A stretch of 6,510 nt of DNA. Origin: a bacterium. Its GTDB lineage: Bacteria; CBDUZB01; JAGLHV01. Positions 1 to 6,497 of the stretch are shown here, in pieces. The stretch lies in NCBI GenBank assembly GCA_023143305.1, contig JAGLHV010000080.1:1-6510 (forward strand), given 5' to 3'. Every line of letters starts with the position of its first letter. The stretch's first letter is position 1. Below the pieces are notes generated by a model. The model worked only from the letters and a program-made list of their open reading frames with translations. It was not told the DNA's origin and made no database searches. The position numbers and the translations under genes are program-made.

Positions 1-1
1 T

Positions 2-232
2 CCGATGCAAAAATGTTTTTTATCCAGGCCGGAAGCGGAAGATTTAGTCGAATTAATTTTTTTGTCTTTAGAAAACGAAAAAATTGTTCCTTTGATTAAG
101 ATTAATTATAAAATTAAAATTGTTTCTTCCAAAATGGTGGGTATCCCTTTTTATTTTGACCGGGAAAAAGATGTATATAGGGATGCGTTGGGGGGAAAAA
201 CAATTGTGCCGGTTTCTTTATTTAACAAGTAG
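2..232 (+). CDS. C-terminal fragment of an unrecognised protein (5' end outside window)
   Basis: The frame is open from the first bases of the window to a TAG at 230-232, giving about 76 residues. An ATG at 5-7 exists, but only four bases precede it, so neither a ribosome binding site nor a true start can be judged; the gene probably begins upstream. The N-terminal part looks helical (a segment with PEAEDLVELI). A basic and hydrophobic stretch follows, then a distinctive end containing GIPFYFDREKDVYRDALGG and closing with IVPVSLFNK. There is no signal peptide, membrane segment or metal-binding cysteine pattern in what is visible. I do not recognise the family. It is not the end of FolD or NusB, which often precede xseA. 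It lies 51 bases before xseA on the same strand and may share its transcript. That it is coding is likely from codon use like its neighbours; its function is unknown. Confidence 0.6.
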   Translation, partial: PMQKCFLSRPEAEDLVELIFLSLENEKIVPLIKINYKIKIVSSKMVGIPFYFDREKDVYRDALGGKTIVPVSLFNK

Positions 233-283
233 TTTTAGTTTGCAGGGAATATTCATTGTAAATTGGAAAAAAGAATTATAAAA

Positions 284-1498
284 ATGAAAAATAGAAAAAT
301 TTATACTATAACCCAAATCAATCAGCTGGCAAAAAAATTATTGGAAGATTCTTTTTCCGAGGTATGGATAGAAGGGGAAATATCCAATTTTAAATTGCAT
401 TCTTCAGGGCATATGTATTTTTCATTAAAAGATGAAACTGCTCAAATAAGTGCAATAATTTATAGAGGTATGTCCTTTGCTTTAAAGTTCGTGCCGGAAG
501 ATGGAATGAAAGTAAGGGTTAAGGGGAAATTAACCTGTTTTACTAAACGGGGACAATATCAGATAATTATTTCTTTAATGGAACCACAGGGGAAAGGAGC
601 GTTACAGCTTGCTTTTGAACAATTAAAGGAAAGATTAAACAAAGAAGGGTTGTTTGATGCAGAGAAAAAACAAAAGATTCTTTTTTTACCACAGAAAATA
701 GGAGTGGTAACTTCCCCTACGGGAGCGGCCATTAGGGATATTTTAGCCGTAATTGAACGGCGTTTTGCGAATGTCGAGATATTAATTTATCCTGTCTGTG
801 TACAGGGGGATAATGCGGCAGGGGAGATTGCCGGGGCAATAGATAATTTAAATGGTAATTTTTCTTATTTGGATGTGCTGATTGTAGGTCGCGGTGGAGG
901 CTCGTATGAAGATTTATGGGCCTTTAATGAAGAAATTGTTGCTCGTGCTATTTATCGTTCTAAAATTCCTGTTATTTCAGCGGTAGGGCATGAAATAGAT
1001 TATACTATTGCTGATTTTGTTGCTGATTTACGCGCCCCCACTCCTTCGGCAGCAGCGGAGTTAGTCGTAAAAAACAAAGAGGAATTACTTTATCGTTTAA
1101 AAAATTATCAAATGCAGCTTACCCGTAATATTCAATATAAATTAAATTATTTGGTGGAATCTTTTTCCCGACTCAATCAGAGCAGTGTTTTTCTTAACCC
1201 TTTTAATTTTATTGACCGGAAACAACAGGAAATAGATTATCTTGATGAAGGATTAAATAATAACTTTAAGTACCTTTTTAATAATAAAGAAAAATCATTT
1301 GTTTCTTTGCTGGAGAAATTAAATATTTTAAATCCTCTGGCTGTTTTAGCCCGGGGGTATAGTATTAGCTGGAAATTGCCGCAAAATACTATTTTAAAAA
1401 ATACTGAAGAAGTAAAGATAAATGATAAAATAAAAATAAGGCTTTTTCAGGGAGAGATGATTTGTGAAGTAATACGGAAAATTGAAAAACATATTTAA
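284..1498 (+). CDS. xseA: Exodeoxyribonuclease VII large subunit
   Basis: This is the catalytic subunit of exonuclease VII, a cytoplasmic enzyme that degrades single-stranded DNA from both ends to oligonucleotides and acts in DNA repair. From ATG 284 it has 404 residues. Residues about 5-100 form the N-terminal OB-fold, with VWIEGEISNF and SGHMYFSLKD. The nuclease domain follows with IGVVTSPTGAAIRDI (139-153), GRGGGSYEDLWAFN (202-215), SAVGHEIDYTIADFVADLRA (232-251) and TPSAAAE (253-259). A helical hairpin comes next, then the conserved LNPLAVLARGYS (349-360). All family signatures are intact. It is shorter than the E. coli protein (about 456 residues), mostly because the helical region is shorter. 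I chose ATG 284 because the protein then begins about as far from the OB-fold as its relatives do. An in-frame TTG at 263 would add seven residues, and neither start has a strong Shine-Dalgarno site. The partner gene xseB is next. Confidence 0.96.
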   Translation: MKNRKIYTITQINQLAKKLLEDSFSEVWIEGEISNFKLHSSGHMYFSLKDETAQISAIIYRGMSFALKFVPEDGMKVRVKGKLTCFTKRGQYQIIISLMEPQGKGALQLAFEQLKERLNKEGLFDAEKKQKILFLPQKIGVVTSPTGAAIRDILAVIERRFANVEILIYPVCVQGDNAAGEIAGAIDNLNGNFSYLDVLIVGRGGGSYEDLWAFNEEIVARAIYRSKIPVISAVGHEIDYTIADFVADLRAPTPSAAAELVVKNKEELLYRLKNYQMQLTRNIQYKLNYLVESFSRLNQSSVFLNPFNFIDRKQQEIDYLDEGLNNNFKYLFNNKEKSFVSLLEKLNILNPLAVLARGYSISWKLPQNTILKNTEEVKINDKIKIRLFQGEMICEVIRKIEKHI

Positions 1499-1550
1499 AA
1501 TAAGTTTTTTTGGAGTGCATTGACTGATTTGATATTACTAATTAATAGTT

Positions 1551-1555
1551 GGAGG
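1551..1555 (+). promoter_or_regulatory. Strong ribosome binding site of xseB
   Basis: A perfect GGAGG lies eight bases before ATG 1564. It decides the xseB start. A TTG at 1549 in the same frame overlaps this site, so it is not a plausible start. This is one of the two best Shine-Dalgarno sites in the window, the other being that of dxs. Confidence 0.85.
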
Positions 1556-1563
1556 AAAAAAAT

Positions 1564-1791
1564 ATGGTTAAAAAAGAAATAAAATTTGAAAAGGCTTTAA
1601 AGAGATTAGAAGAAATTGTTCAAAAACTGGAGCAGAACGAAAATGAATTGGAAGAATCGTTAAAATTATTTGAAGAGGGAATAAAATTATCCGGATTTTG
1701 TTCCACAAAATTAAACGAAGTTAAGAAAAAAATAGAAATACTTACTAACAAAGAAGGAAAATTACAAAAAGAAGAATATTTTACAGACTAA
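1564..1791 (+). CDS. xseB: Exodeoxyribonuclease VII small subunit
   Basis: This is the small, non-catalytic subunit of exonuclease VII; several copies bind the helical part of each XseA. The protein has 75 residues, normal for the family. It is almost wholly helical and charged, with the family pattern FEKALKRLEEIVQKLE at residues 7-22, then NELEESLKLFEEGIKLS, a cysteine at the usual place, and KIEIL near the end. The ATG at 1564 is fixed by the GGAGG at 1551-1555. The gene lies 65 bases after the xseA stop and 19 bases before the prenyl synthase, so co-transcription with both is likely. The short length and low complexity weaken a motif-based call, but the match to the family pattern and the position directly after xseA make the assignment firm. 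Confidence 0.95.
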   Translation: MVKKEIKFEKALKRLEEIVQKLEQNENELEESLKLFEEGIKLSGFCSTKLNEVKKKIEILTNKEGKLQKEEYFTD

Positions 1792-1810
1792 TTATTTTAA
1801 GGAATAAAAA

Positions 1811-2713
1811 ATGGATTTAAAACAAAACCTTAAGAAAAGAAAAGAAATTATTAATTGTGCTTTAAATGAATATTTAAAGTTTAACAGTAAATCTCCTCGT
1901 ATTATTCAGCGGGCTATGCGATACAGTGTTTTTTCCGGAGGGAAAAGGTTAAGACCTATTTTAGTTTTATGTTCGGCAGAGATATGCAGAAAAGCCGAAT
2001 ATAAAAAAGCGTTAGGGCCGGCCTGTGCTTTGGAAATGATTCATACCTATTCATTAATTCACGATGATTTGCCGGCGATGGATAATGATGATTATCGCCG
2101 CAATAAACTGACCTGTCATAAAAAGTTTGGAGAAGCAATGGCCATTCTTGCCGGGGATGCCTTGTTAACCTATGCCTTTCAGATTGTCGCTGATGACCCC
2201 TGGGTAAAAAAAGAATTGATTGGGGAATTAGCCAAAGCCGCAGGTAAAGAAAAAATGCTGGGGGGGCAGGTAGAAGACATACAAAATTCAAAATGTAGGA
2301 TAAAAAAATTAAAATTTAAAAAGGAGAGGATAAAAATTGCCGGAAAGATAAACTATATTCATACTTGCAAAACAGGGGCGTTAATAAAAACAGGTTTAAA
2401 GATAGGAGCAATGGCGGTAAAGGCACCGGTAAGAAAGATTGAAGCTTTGGAAAAATATGGTGAAAATATAGGTTTAGCTTTTCAAATTATGGACGATGTG
2501 TTGGATGTTATCGGAAACAAGGAAAAATTAGGTAAAAGAGGAAGTGATAGTGATAATAATAAACTGACTTATCCTTTAATTTATGGAGTGGAAAAATCAA
2601 ACAAAAAAGCAAAAAAGCTGATAGAGAAAGCAAAAGAGAACTTGACCGTTTTTGGAGAAAAAGCAGACATTTTACATAAAATAGCCGATTATATAATAAA
2701 TAGAGAATATTAA
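1811..2713 (+). CDS. ispA: Farnesyl diphosphate synthase-type polyprenyl synthetase
   Basis: This enzyme condenses dimethylallyl and geranyl diphosphate with isopentenyl diphosphate to make farnesyl diphosphate in the cytoplasm. It has 300 residues, the usual length. Seen motifs are GGKRLRP (43-49), the first Asp-rich motif DDLPAMD with the two-residue insertion of bacterial enzymes (85-91), FGEAMAILAGDALL (106-119), GGQ (151-153), KTGALI (187-192) and the second Asp-rich motif FQIMDDVLD (224-232). A tyrosine sits five residues before the first Asp-rich motif, the position (Tyr81 in the Geobacillus stearothermophilus enzyme) that limits chain length to C15, so FPP is the inferred product; geranylgeranyl diphosphate cannot be excluded. 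Residues about 158-180 carry a Lys/Arg-rich insertion not usual in the family. The start ATG follows AAGGA (1799-1803) by seven bases. Next is dxs, which begins the pathway supplying its substrates. Confidence 0.93.
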   Translation: MDLKQNLKKRKEIINCALNEYLKFNSKSPRIIQRAMRYSVFSGGKRLRPILVLCSAEICRKAEYKKALGPACALEMIHTYSLIHDDLPAMDNDDYRRNKLTCHKKFGEAMAILAGDALLTYAFQIVADDPWVKKELIGELAKAAGKEKMLGGQVEDIQNSKCRIKKLKFKKERIKIAGKINYIHTCKTGALIKTGLKIGAMAVKAPVRKIEALEKYGENIGLAFQIMDDVLDVIGNKEKLGKRGSDSDNNKLTYPLIYGVEKSNKKAKKLIEKAKENLTVFGEKADILHKIADYIINREY

Positions 2714-2793
2714 TTCTGTACTTTTTAAGAAAAAAAAGACATAATAAATAGATTATAAAGCTGTATAGATGAGAAAATCAAGGAATTTTTTTA
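2714..2793 (+). other. Longest gap between genes, no recognised element
   Basis: These bases and the dxs ribosome binding site make up the 92-base gap between ispA and dxs. The stretch is very AT-rich. A weak inverted repeat, CTTTTT (2721-2726) with AAAAAG (2733-2738), consists almost only of A-T pairs and has no following T-run, so it is not a credible terminator. I see no clear -35/-10 pair and no riboswitch-like structure. The gap is the most likely place in the window for a secondary promoter, simply by its length, but the sequence does not prove one. Confidence 0.3.
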
Positions 2794-2800
2794 GGGAGGG
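2794..2800 (+). promoter_or_regulatory. Strong ribosome binding site of dxs
   Basis: GGGAGGG lies five bases before the GTG at 2806. It decides that dxs begins at this non-ATG codon, which also gives the expected N-terminus for the family. Confidence 0.85.
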
Positions 2801-2805
2801 AAGAA

Positions 2806-4683
2806 GTGAGTATTTTAGAAAAAATAGAAAGTCCCAAAGACTTAAAATTGATAAGAAGAGAATTATTTCCTGAATTAGCCAAAGAAATTCGCGAGGAAAT
2901 AATAAAAACCGTATCAGTTACCGGGGGGCATTTGGCTGGGAGTTTAGGTGTGGTGGAGTTATCTATTGCTTTACATTATGTTTTTAATCTTCCCCAGGAT
3001 AAGATAATATGGGATGTCGGGCATCAATGTTATCCTCATAAATTATTAACCGGAAGAAAAAAACTTTTTTCTACTCTTCGTCAGTTTGAAGGGATAAGCG
3101 GTTTTCCTAAAAGGGAAGAAAGTGTTTATGATGCTTTTGGGGTAGGGCATAGTTCTACTTCTATTTCGGCAGGATTGGGTTTTGCTTGTGCACGGGATAT
3201 TAAGGGAGAAGAATCCAAGGTAGCGGTAGTAATTGGGGATGGGGCAATGACCGGAGGGATGGTTTTTGAAGGATTAAATAATGCCGGTCATATAGCTACG
3301 GATTTATTAGTGATTTTAAATGATAACGAAATGTTTATTTCACATAAGATAGGAGCTTTTGCCGGTTATTTAGCTAAATTAATGACTTTGGGTTTAGTAA
3401 AAAAACTAGAGAAGAAAGCATATAAATTGCTTAAAAGAATTTCTTTTTGGGGAATAAATTTAGTAAGAATAGCCAAGAGATTTAAAGTCCTCTTATTTCC
3501 GGGAATGCTTTTTGAAGAGATGGGTTTTGCTTATTTTGGCCCTATTGATGGACATGATATGAATCAGATGATTGATATTTTGAGTAAAATAAAGGATTTA
3601 AAAGGACCTATTTTATTGCACATTATTACTAAAAAAGGAAAAGGATATCCTCCGGCAGAAGAAAAACCCACGGCTTTTCATGGGGTAAGTCCTTTTGATA
3701 TAACTACAGGAACAAAAAAGAAAACTAATTCTAAGAATAAGATTCCTACTTATACGGAAGTTTTTACTTCTACCATGCTTACCTTAGCTAAAGAAAACAA
3801 GGATATAGTCGCAATTACAGCAGCGATGACTGATGGTACCGGTTTAAATCTTTTCGAAAAGCAATTTCCGGACCGATTTTATGATGTAGGAATTGCCGAA
3901 CAACACGCAGTAACCTTTGCTGCGGGATTGGCAGCAGAGGGGTTAAAACCTGTTTGTGCTATTTATTCTACTTTTTTACAAAGGAGTTTTGATCAGATTA
4001 TTCACGATGTTTGTCTGCAGAAATTACCGGTTGTTTTCGCTCTTGACCGGGGAGGTATTGTGGGTGATGACGGACCTACTCATCAGGGAGTTTTTGATTT
4101 ATCCTATCTGAGAATGATTCCTAATTTAATAGTGATGGCCCCTAAAGATGAAAATGAACTACAACATATGTTGCATACTGCTTTTTCTTTTGATTTACCC
4201 TGTGCCATAAGATTTCCCAGAGGAAAAGGAGAAGGGGTAAAAATGGACAGCCAGTTAAAAGCCTTATCTTTGTCGGAAGCGGAAATTTTAACTTTAGGAA
4301 ATCAGATAAATATTTTAGCTATAGGGAATATGGTTTACCCTTCACTTTTGGCTGCACAGAAATTACAAGTAGAAGAAGGAATATCTTGTGGAATAGTTAA
4401 TATGCGTTTTTTAAAGCCCTTAGATAAAAAAACACTTGATCTGATAGCTAAAAAAAGCAAACTGATAGTTACTGTAGAAGAAAATGTTTTGTCCGGGGGG
4501 TTTGGTAGTGCTATATCTGAATTTTTTAATGGGGAAAAAATGTTTATAAAGAGTATCGGCCTTCCTGATGTATTTATTGAACAAGGAAAATGTGAGATAA
4601 TTCGCCGGAAATATGGATTAACTATGGAAAAAATTGCTCAGGAAGTTAAGAATTTTTATAAAAAGCACAAAAAAAATGGATGA
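2806..4683 (+). CDS. dxs: 1-deoxy-D-xylulose-5-phosphate synthase
   Basis: This thiamine-diphosphate enzyme joins pyruvate and glyceraldehyde 3-phosphate, with loss of CO2, to 1-deoxy-D-xylulose 5-phosphate, the first and often rate-controlling step of the MEP isoprenoid pathway. It has 625 residues, the normal length. The N-terminal domain shows TGGHLAGSLGVVEL (39-52), WDVGHQCYPHKLLTGR (69-84), GVGHSSTSISAGLG (112-125) and the cofactor motif from GDGAMTGG (144-151) to LNDNEM (171-176). Later come GPIDGHD (245-251), KGKGY (277-281), the central-domain DVGIAEQHAVTFAAG (360-374) with the catalytic Glu, and DDGPTHQGVFDL (421-432). The C-terminal domain ends with GL near residue 604. Small departures from the family are Phe at 177 after LNDNEM, where Ser is usual, and Gly for Ala in DRGGIVG (414-420). 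It starts at GTG with a strong SD and overlaps tlyA by eight bases. Confidence 0.97.
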   Translation: MSILEKIESPKDLKLIRRELFPELAKEIREEIIKTVSVTGGHLAGSLGVVELSIALHYVFNLPQDKIIWDVGHQCYPHKLLTGRKKLFSTLRQFEGISGFPKREESVYDAFGVGHSSTSISAGLGFACARDIKGEESKVAVVIGDGAMTGGMVFEGLNNAGHIATDLLVILNDNEMFISHKIGAFAGYLAKLMTLGLVKKLEKKAYKLLKRISFWGINLVRIAKRFKVLLFPGMLFEEMGFAYFGPIDGHDMNQMIDILSKIKDLKGPILLHIITKKGKGYPPAEEKPTAFHGVSPFDITTGTKKKTNSKNKIPTYTEVFTSTMLTLAKENKDIVAITAAMTDGTGLNLFEKQFPDRFYDVGIAEQHAVTFAAGLAAEGLKPVCAIYSTFLQRSFDQIIHDVCLQKLPVVFALDRGGIVGDDGPTHQGVFDLSYLRMIPNLIVMAPKDENELQHMLHTAFSFDLPCAIRFPRGKGEGVKMDSQLKALSLSEAEILTLGNQINILAIGNMVYPSLLAAQKLQVEEGISCGIVNMRFLKPLDKKTLDLIAKKSKLIVTVEENVLSGGFGSAISEFFNGEKMFIKSIGLPDVFIEQGKCEIIRRKYGLTMEKIAQEVKNFYKKHKKNG

Positions 4684-5482
4684 TAAAAGTCGTTTGGATA
4701 AAATATTAGTAGATAAGGGCCTGGTACAAAGCAGGGAAAGAGCTAAAGCTCTTATTATGGCCGGGATGGTTTTTGTAAATGGAAAAAAAATAGATAAAGC
4801 AGGCACTTTGATTAAAGATGATGCAGATATTTGCCTGAAAAAAAAAGATATTCCCTATGTATCCAGGGGAGGGATAAAATTAAAAGCGGCTTTGGAAAGT
4901 TTCAATATAGATATAAAAAACAGAGTTTGCCTGGATGTAGGGGCATCTACGGGTGGATTTACCGATTGCTTGCTTCAATATGGTGCAAAAATAGTTTATG
5001 CTATTGATGTCGGTTATGGACAGCTTGACTGGAAATTACGCAATGATTCCCGGGTAGTGAACATAGAGAAAACAAATATTAGATATTTTAACCGTGAAAA
5101 ATTCCTGCAAATATTAAAAGATAAATTTAATGAAGATGCTTTAAAAGTATACGGTTTTGATGATGTTGATATTAATGAAAAAAATCTTCCGGACTTAGCG
5201 GTGGTGGATGTTTCTTTTATTTCTTTAAGCAAGGTTTTACTTCCGGTCTATCAAATAATCAAAGAAAAAGCTGATGTTATTGCTTTAATTAAGCCGCAAT
5301 TTGAAGCGGAGAGAAAAGAAATAAAAAAAGGAATAGTGAAAGATAAAGAGGTTATAAAGGAAGTAATAGAAAAAATTAAGCAATTTTCCTGCGGTTTAAA
5401 TTTTAAAGTAAAAGGGGTTGTACCTGCACCCATTAAGAGTGCAGCAGGAAACAGGGAACAGTTGATTCATTTACAAAAATAA
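4676..5482 (+). CDS. tlyA: TlyA family S4-domain rRNA 2'-O-methyltransferase (hemolysin-A-like)
   Basis: TlyA proteins bind RNA through an S4 domain and use S-adenosylmethionine to 2'-O-methylate ribosomal RNA; the Mycobacterium enzyme modifies both subunits and affects capreomycin sensitivity. From ATG 4676 the protein has 268 residues. The S4 domain is at about 5-55 (RLDKILVDKGLVQSRERAK, VFVNGKKIDKAG). The FtsJ-like domain has SRGGIKL (63-69), the SAM loop LDVGASTGGFTDCLL (86-100), DVGYGQLDWKLR (111-122), VVDVSFISL (176-184), IKPQFE (205-210) and a late Glu in GNREQLIHL (258-266). The segment at about 140-172 is longer than in most relatives. The gene overlaps the dxs end by eight bases and has no SD nearby; the closest GGAAG is some 30 bases upstream, so translation is probably coupled to dxs. 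A TTG at 4634 in frame would add 14 residues that look like dxs coding shadow, so I rejected it. The old hemolysin name is misleading. Confidence 0.93.
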   Translation: MDDKSRLDKILVDKGLVQSRERAKALIMAGMVFVNGKKIDKAGTLIKDDADICLKKKDIPYVSRGGIKLKAALESFNIDIKNRVCLDVGASTGGFTDCLLQYGAKIVYAIDVGYGQLDWKLRNDSRVVNIEKTNIRYFNREKFLQILKDKFNEDALKVYGFDDVDINEKNLPDLAVVDVSFISLSKVLLPVYQIIKEKADVIALIKPQFEAERKEIKKGIVKDKEVIKEVIEKIKQFSCGLNFKVKGVVPAPIKSAAGNREQLIHLQK

Positions 5483-5495
5483 AAAGGATTAATTA

Positions 5496-6497
5496 ATGAA
5501 GGAAGCCGCATATTTTTCGTTAATCGATGAAGAAAGTAAAAAAGTACAATGTTTTTTGTGTCCCCATAAATGTATTATTGAAGATGGTAATTTGGGAAAT
5601 TGCCGGGTAAGAAAAAATATAGAAGGAAAGTTATATGCCTTAGCCTATAATCGATATGTTTCAGCAGGAATGGATCCGATGGAAAAAAAGCCGTTGTATC
5701 ATTTTTTCCCCGGGCATAAAATATTATCATTAGGCAATGTAGGCTGTAATTTGCATTGTCGGTTTTGCCAGAATTGGGGAATTTCCCAGAGAGAGGCTGG
5801 GGAAGGGTGTCTCCGGGAGATAACTACGGAAGAGACAATCCGTTTAGCTAAAAGTTGTGGTTCCATAGGAATTGCATATACTTATAATGAACCGTTAATA
5901 AATTATGAATACTTACTGGAGACAGCTATTGAGGCACAAAAGTGTGGCCTAAAAAATGTGTTGATTACTAACGGATATATTAATGAAGCTCCCTTAGTTA
6001 ATCTTTTGCCTTATATTGATGCGGCGAACATCGATGTAAAATCTTTCCGAAATGATTTTTACCGGGAATATTGCAAAGGGACACTTAGTGATGTTTTACG
6101 GACGGCAGAAATAATGTATCGTCATAACAAGCATATAGAATTTACTAATCTGTTAATTCCCGGTTTAAATGACCGGGAAGAAGTAATAGAGGATCTTATA
6201 GATTGGGTTTATTCTTTATCCCCTGATATTCCTCTTCATTTTACACGTTATTTTCCTTGTTACAAAATGACGCAGGAAGCAACTCCCTGGCCGGTTCTGC
6301 AGAGGGCAAGAGAGATTGCTTTGAAAAAATTAAATTATGTTTATTTGGGAAATGTTATGGAAGAAGAATCATCCTCGACTTTTTGTCCGGGGTGTGAGGT
6401 AGTGCTTATTGAGCGAAAAGGATATGATGTTAAATTGATTAACCTGGAAGAGGGACATTGCAGTAGATGCGGGGAAAAGATTAATATAGTTATTTAA
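5496..6497 (+). CDS. amrS: Radical SAM enzyme of the AmmeMemoRadiSam system (AmrS-like)
   Basis: This 333-residue protein matches the radical SAM family that accompanies AMMECR1 and MEMO proteins and is often mis-annotated as pyruvate formate-lyase activating enzyme. The N-terminus has four cysteines, in CFLCPHKC (19-26) and C36. After DPMEKKPLYHFFPG (60-73) comes the CxxxCxxC cluster motif in GCNLHCRFCQNWGISQ (83-98), which binds the 4Fe-4S cluster that cleaves S-adenosylmethionine. Further signatures are YTYNEPLI (128-135), ITNGYI (157-162), ANIDVKSF (177-184) and YVYLGNV (281-287). Two CxxC pairs near the end (297/300 and 322/325) look like a zinc ribbon or rubredoxin-like knuckle. The start follows AAGGA (5484-5488) by seven bases and lies 13 bases after tlyA. 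The substrate is not known to me. The AMMECR1 and MEMO genes are not in the window; they could lie downstream. The family call is firm, the exact role is not. Confidence 0.88.
   Translation: MKEAAYFSLIDEESKKVQCFLCPHKCIIEDGNLGNCRVRKNIEGKLYALAYNRYVSAGMDPMEKKPLYHFFPGHKILSLGNVGCNLHCRFCQNWGISQREAGEGCLREITTEETIRLAKSCGSIGIAYTYNEPLINYEYLLETAIEAQKCGLKNVLITNGYINEAPLVNLLPYIDAANIDVKSFRNDFYREYCKGTLSDVLRTAEIMYRHNKHIEFTNLLIPGLNDREEVIEDLIDWVYSLSPDIPLHFTRYFPCYKMTQEATPWPVLQRAREIALKKLNYVYLGNVMEEESSSTFCPGCEVVLIERKGYDVKLINLEEGHCSRCGEKINIVI

Noticed and set aside
156..181. TTGACC followed by TATATA as a promoter for xseA
   Set aside because: The spacing is only about 12 bases and both elements lie inside the upstream coding frame.
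263..283. TTG at 263 as the xseA start
   Set aside because: It would add seven basic residues absent from the usual N-terminus, and the nearest AGGGA is about 14 bases away, too far for good initiation. It remains possible.
1520..1548. TTGACT (1520-1525) and TAATAG (1543-1548) 17 bases apart as a promoter for xseB
   Set aside because: The -10 matches the consensus at only three of six bases, and transcription would start inside the xseB ribosome binding site and destroy it.
1956..2291. Minus-strand open frame of 111 codons inside the prenyl synthase gene
   Set aside because: It lies wholly opposite a well-supported gene, its product has no recognisable motif, and its composition is that of an antisense shadow.
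2321..2350. Internal AAGGAG-type Shine-Dalgarno sequence within the prenyl synthase gene
   Set aside because: The nearest in-frame codon at the right distance is ATT, and the TTG at 2337 opens only a four-codon frame ending in TAA. It is most simply explained by the Lys/Glu/Arg-rich coding sequence.
2721..2738. CTTTTT/AAAAAG inverted repeat as a terminator between ispA and dxs
   Set aside because: The stem is almost entirely A-T pairs and no T-run follows, so it would be neither stable nor able to terminate transcription.
4618..5433. Three minus-strand open frames opposite tlyA (4618-4806, 5014-5232, 5251-5433)
   Set aside because: All are short, lie opposite conserved TlyA coding sequence, and show low-complexity Ser/Phe/Leu content typical of the reverse strand of Lys/Glu-rich genes.
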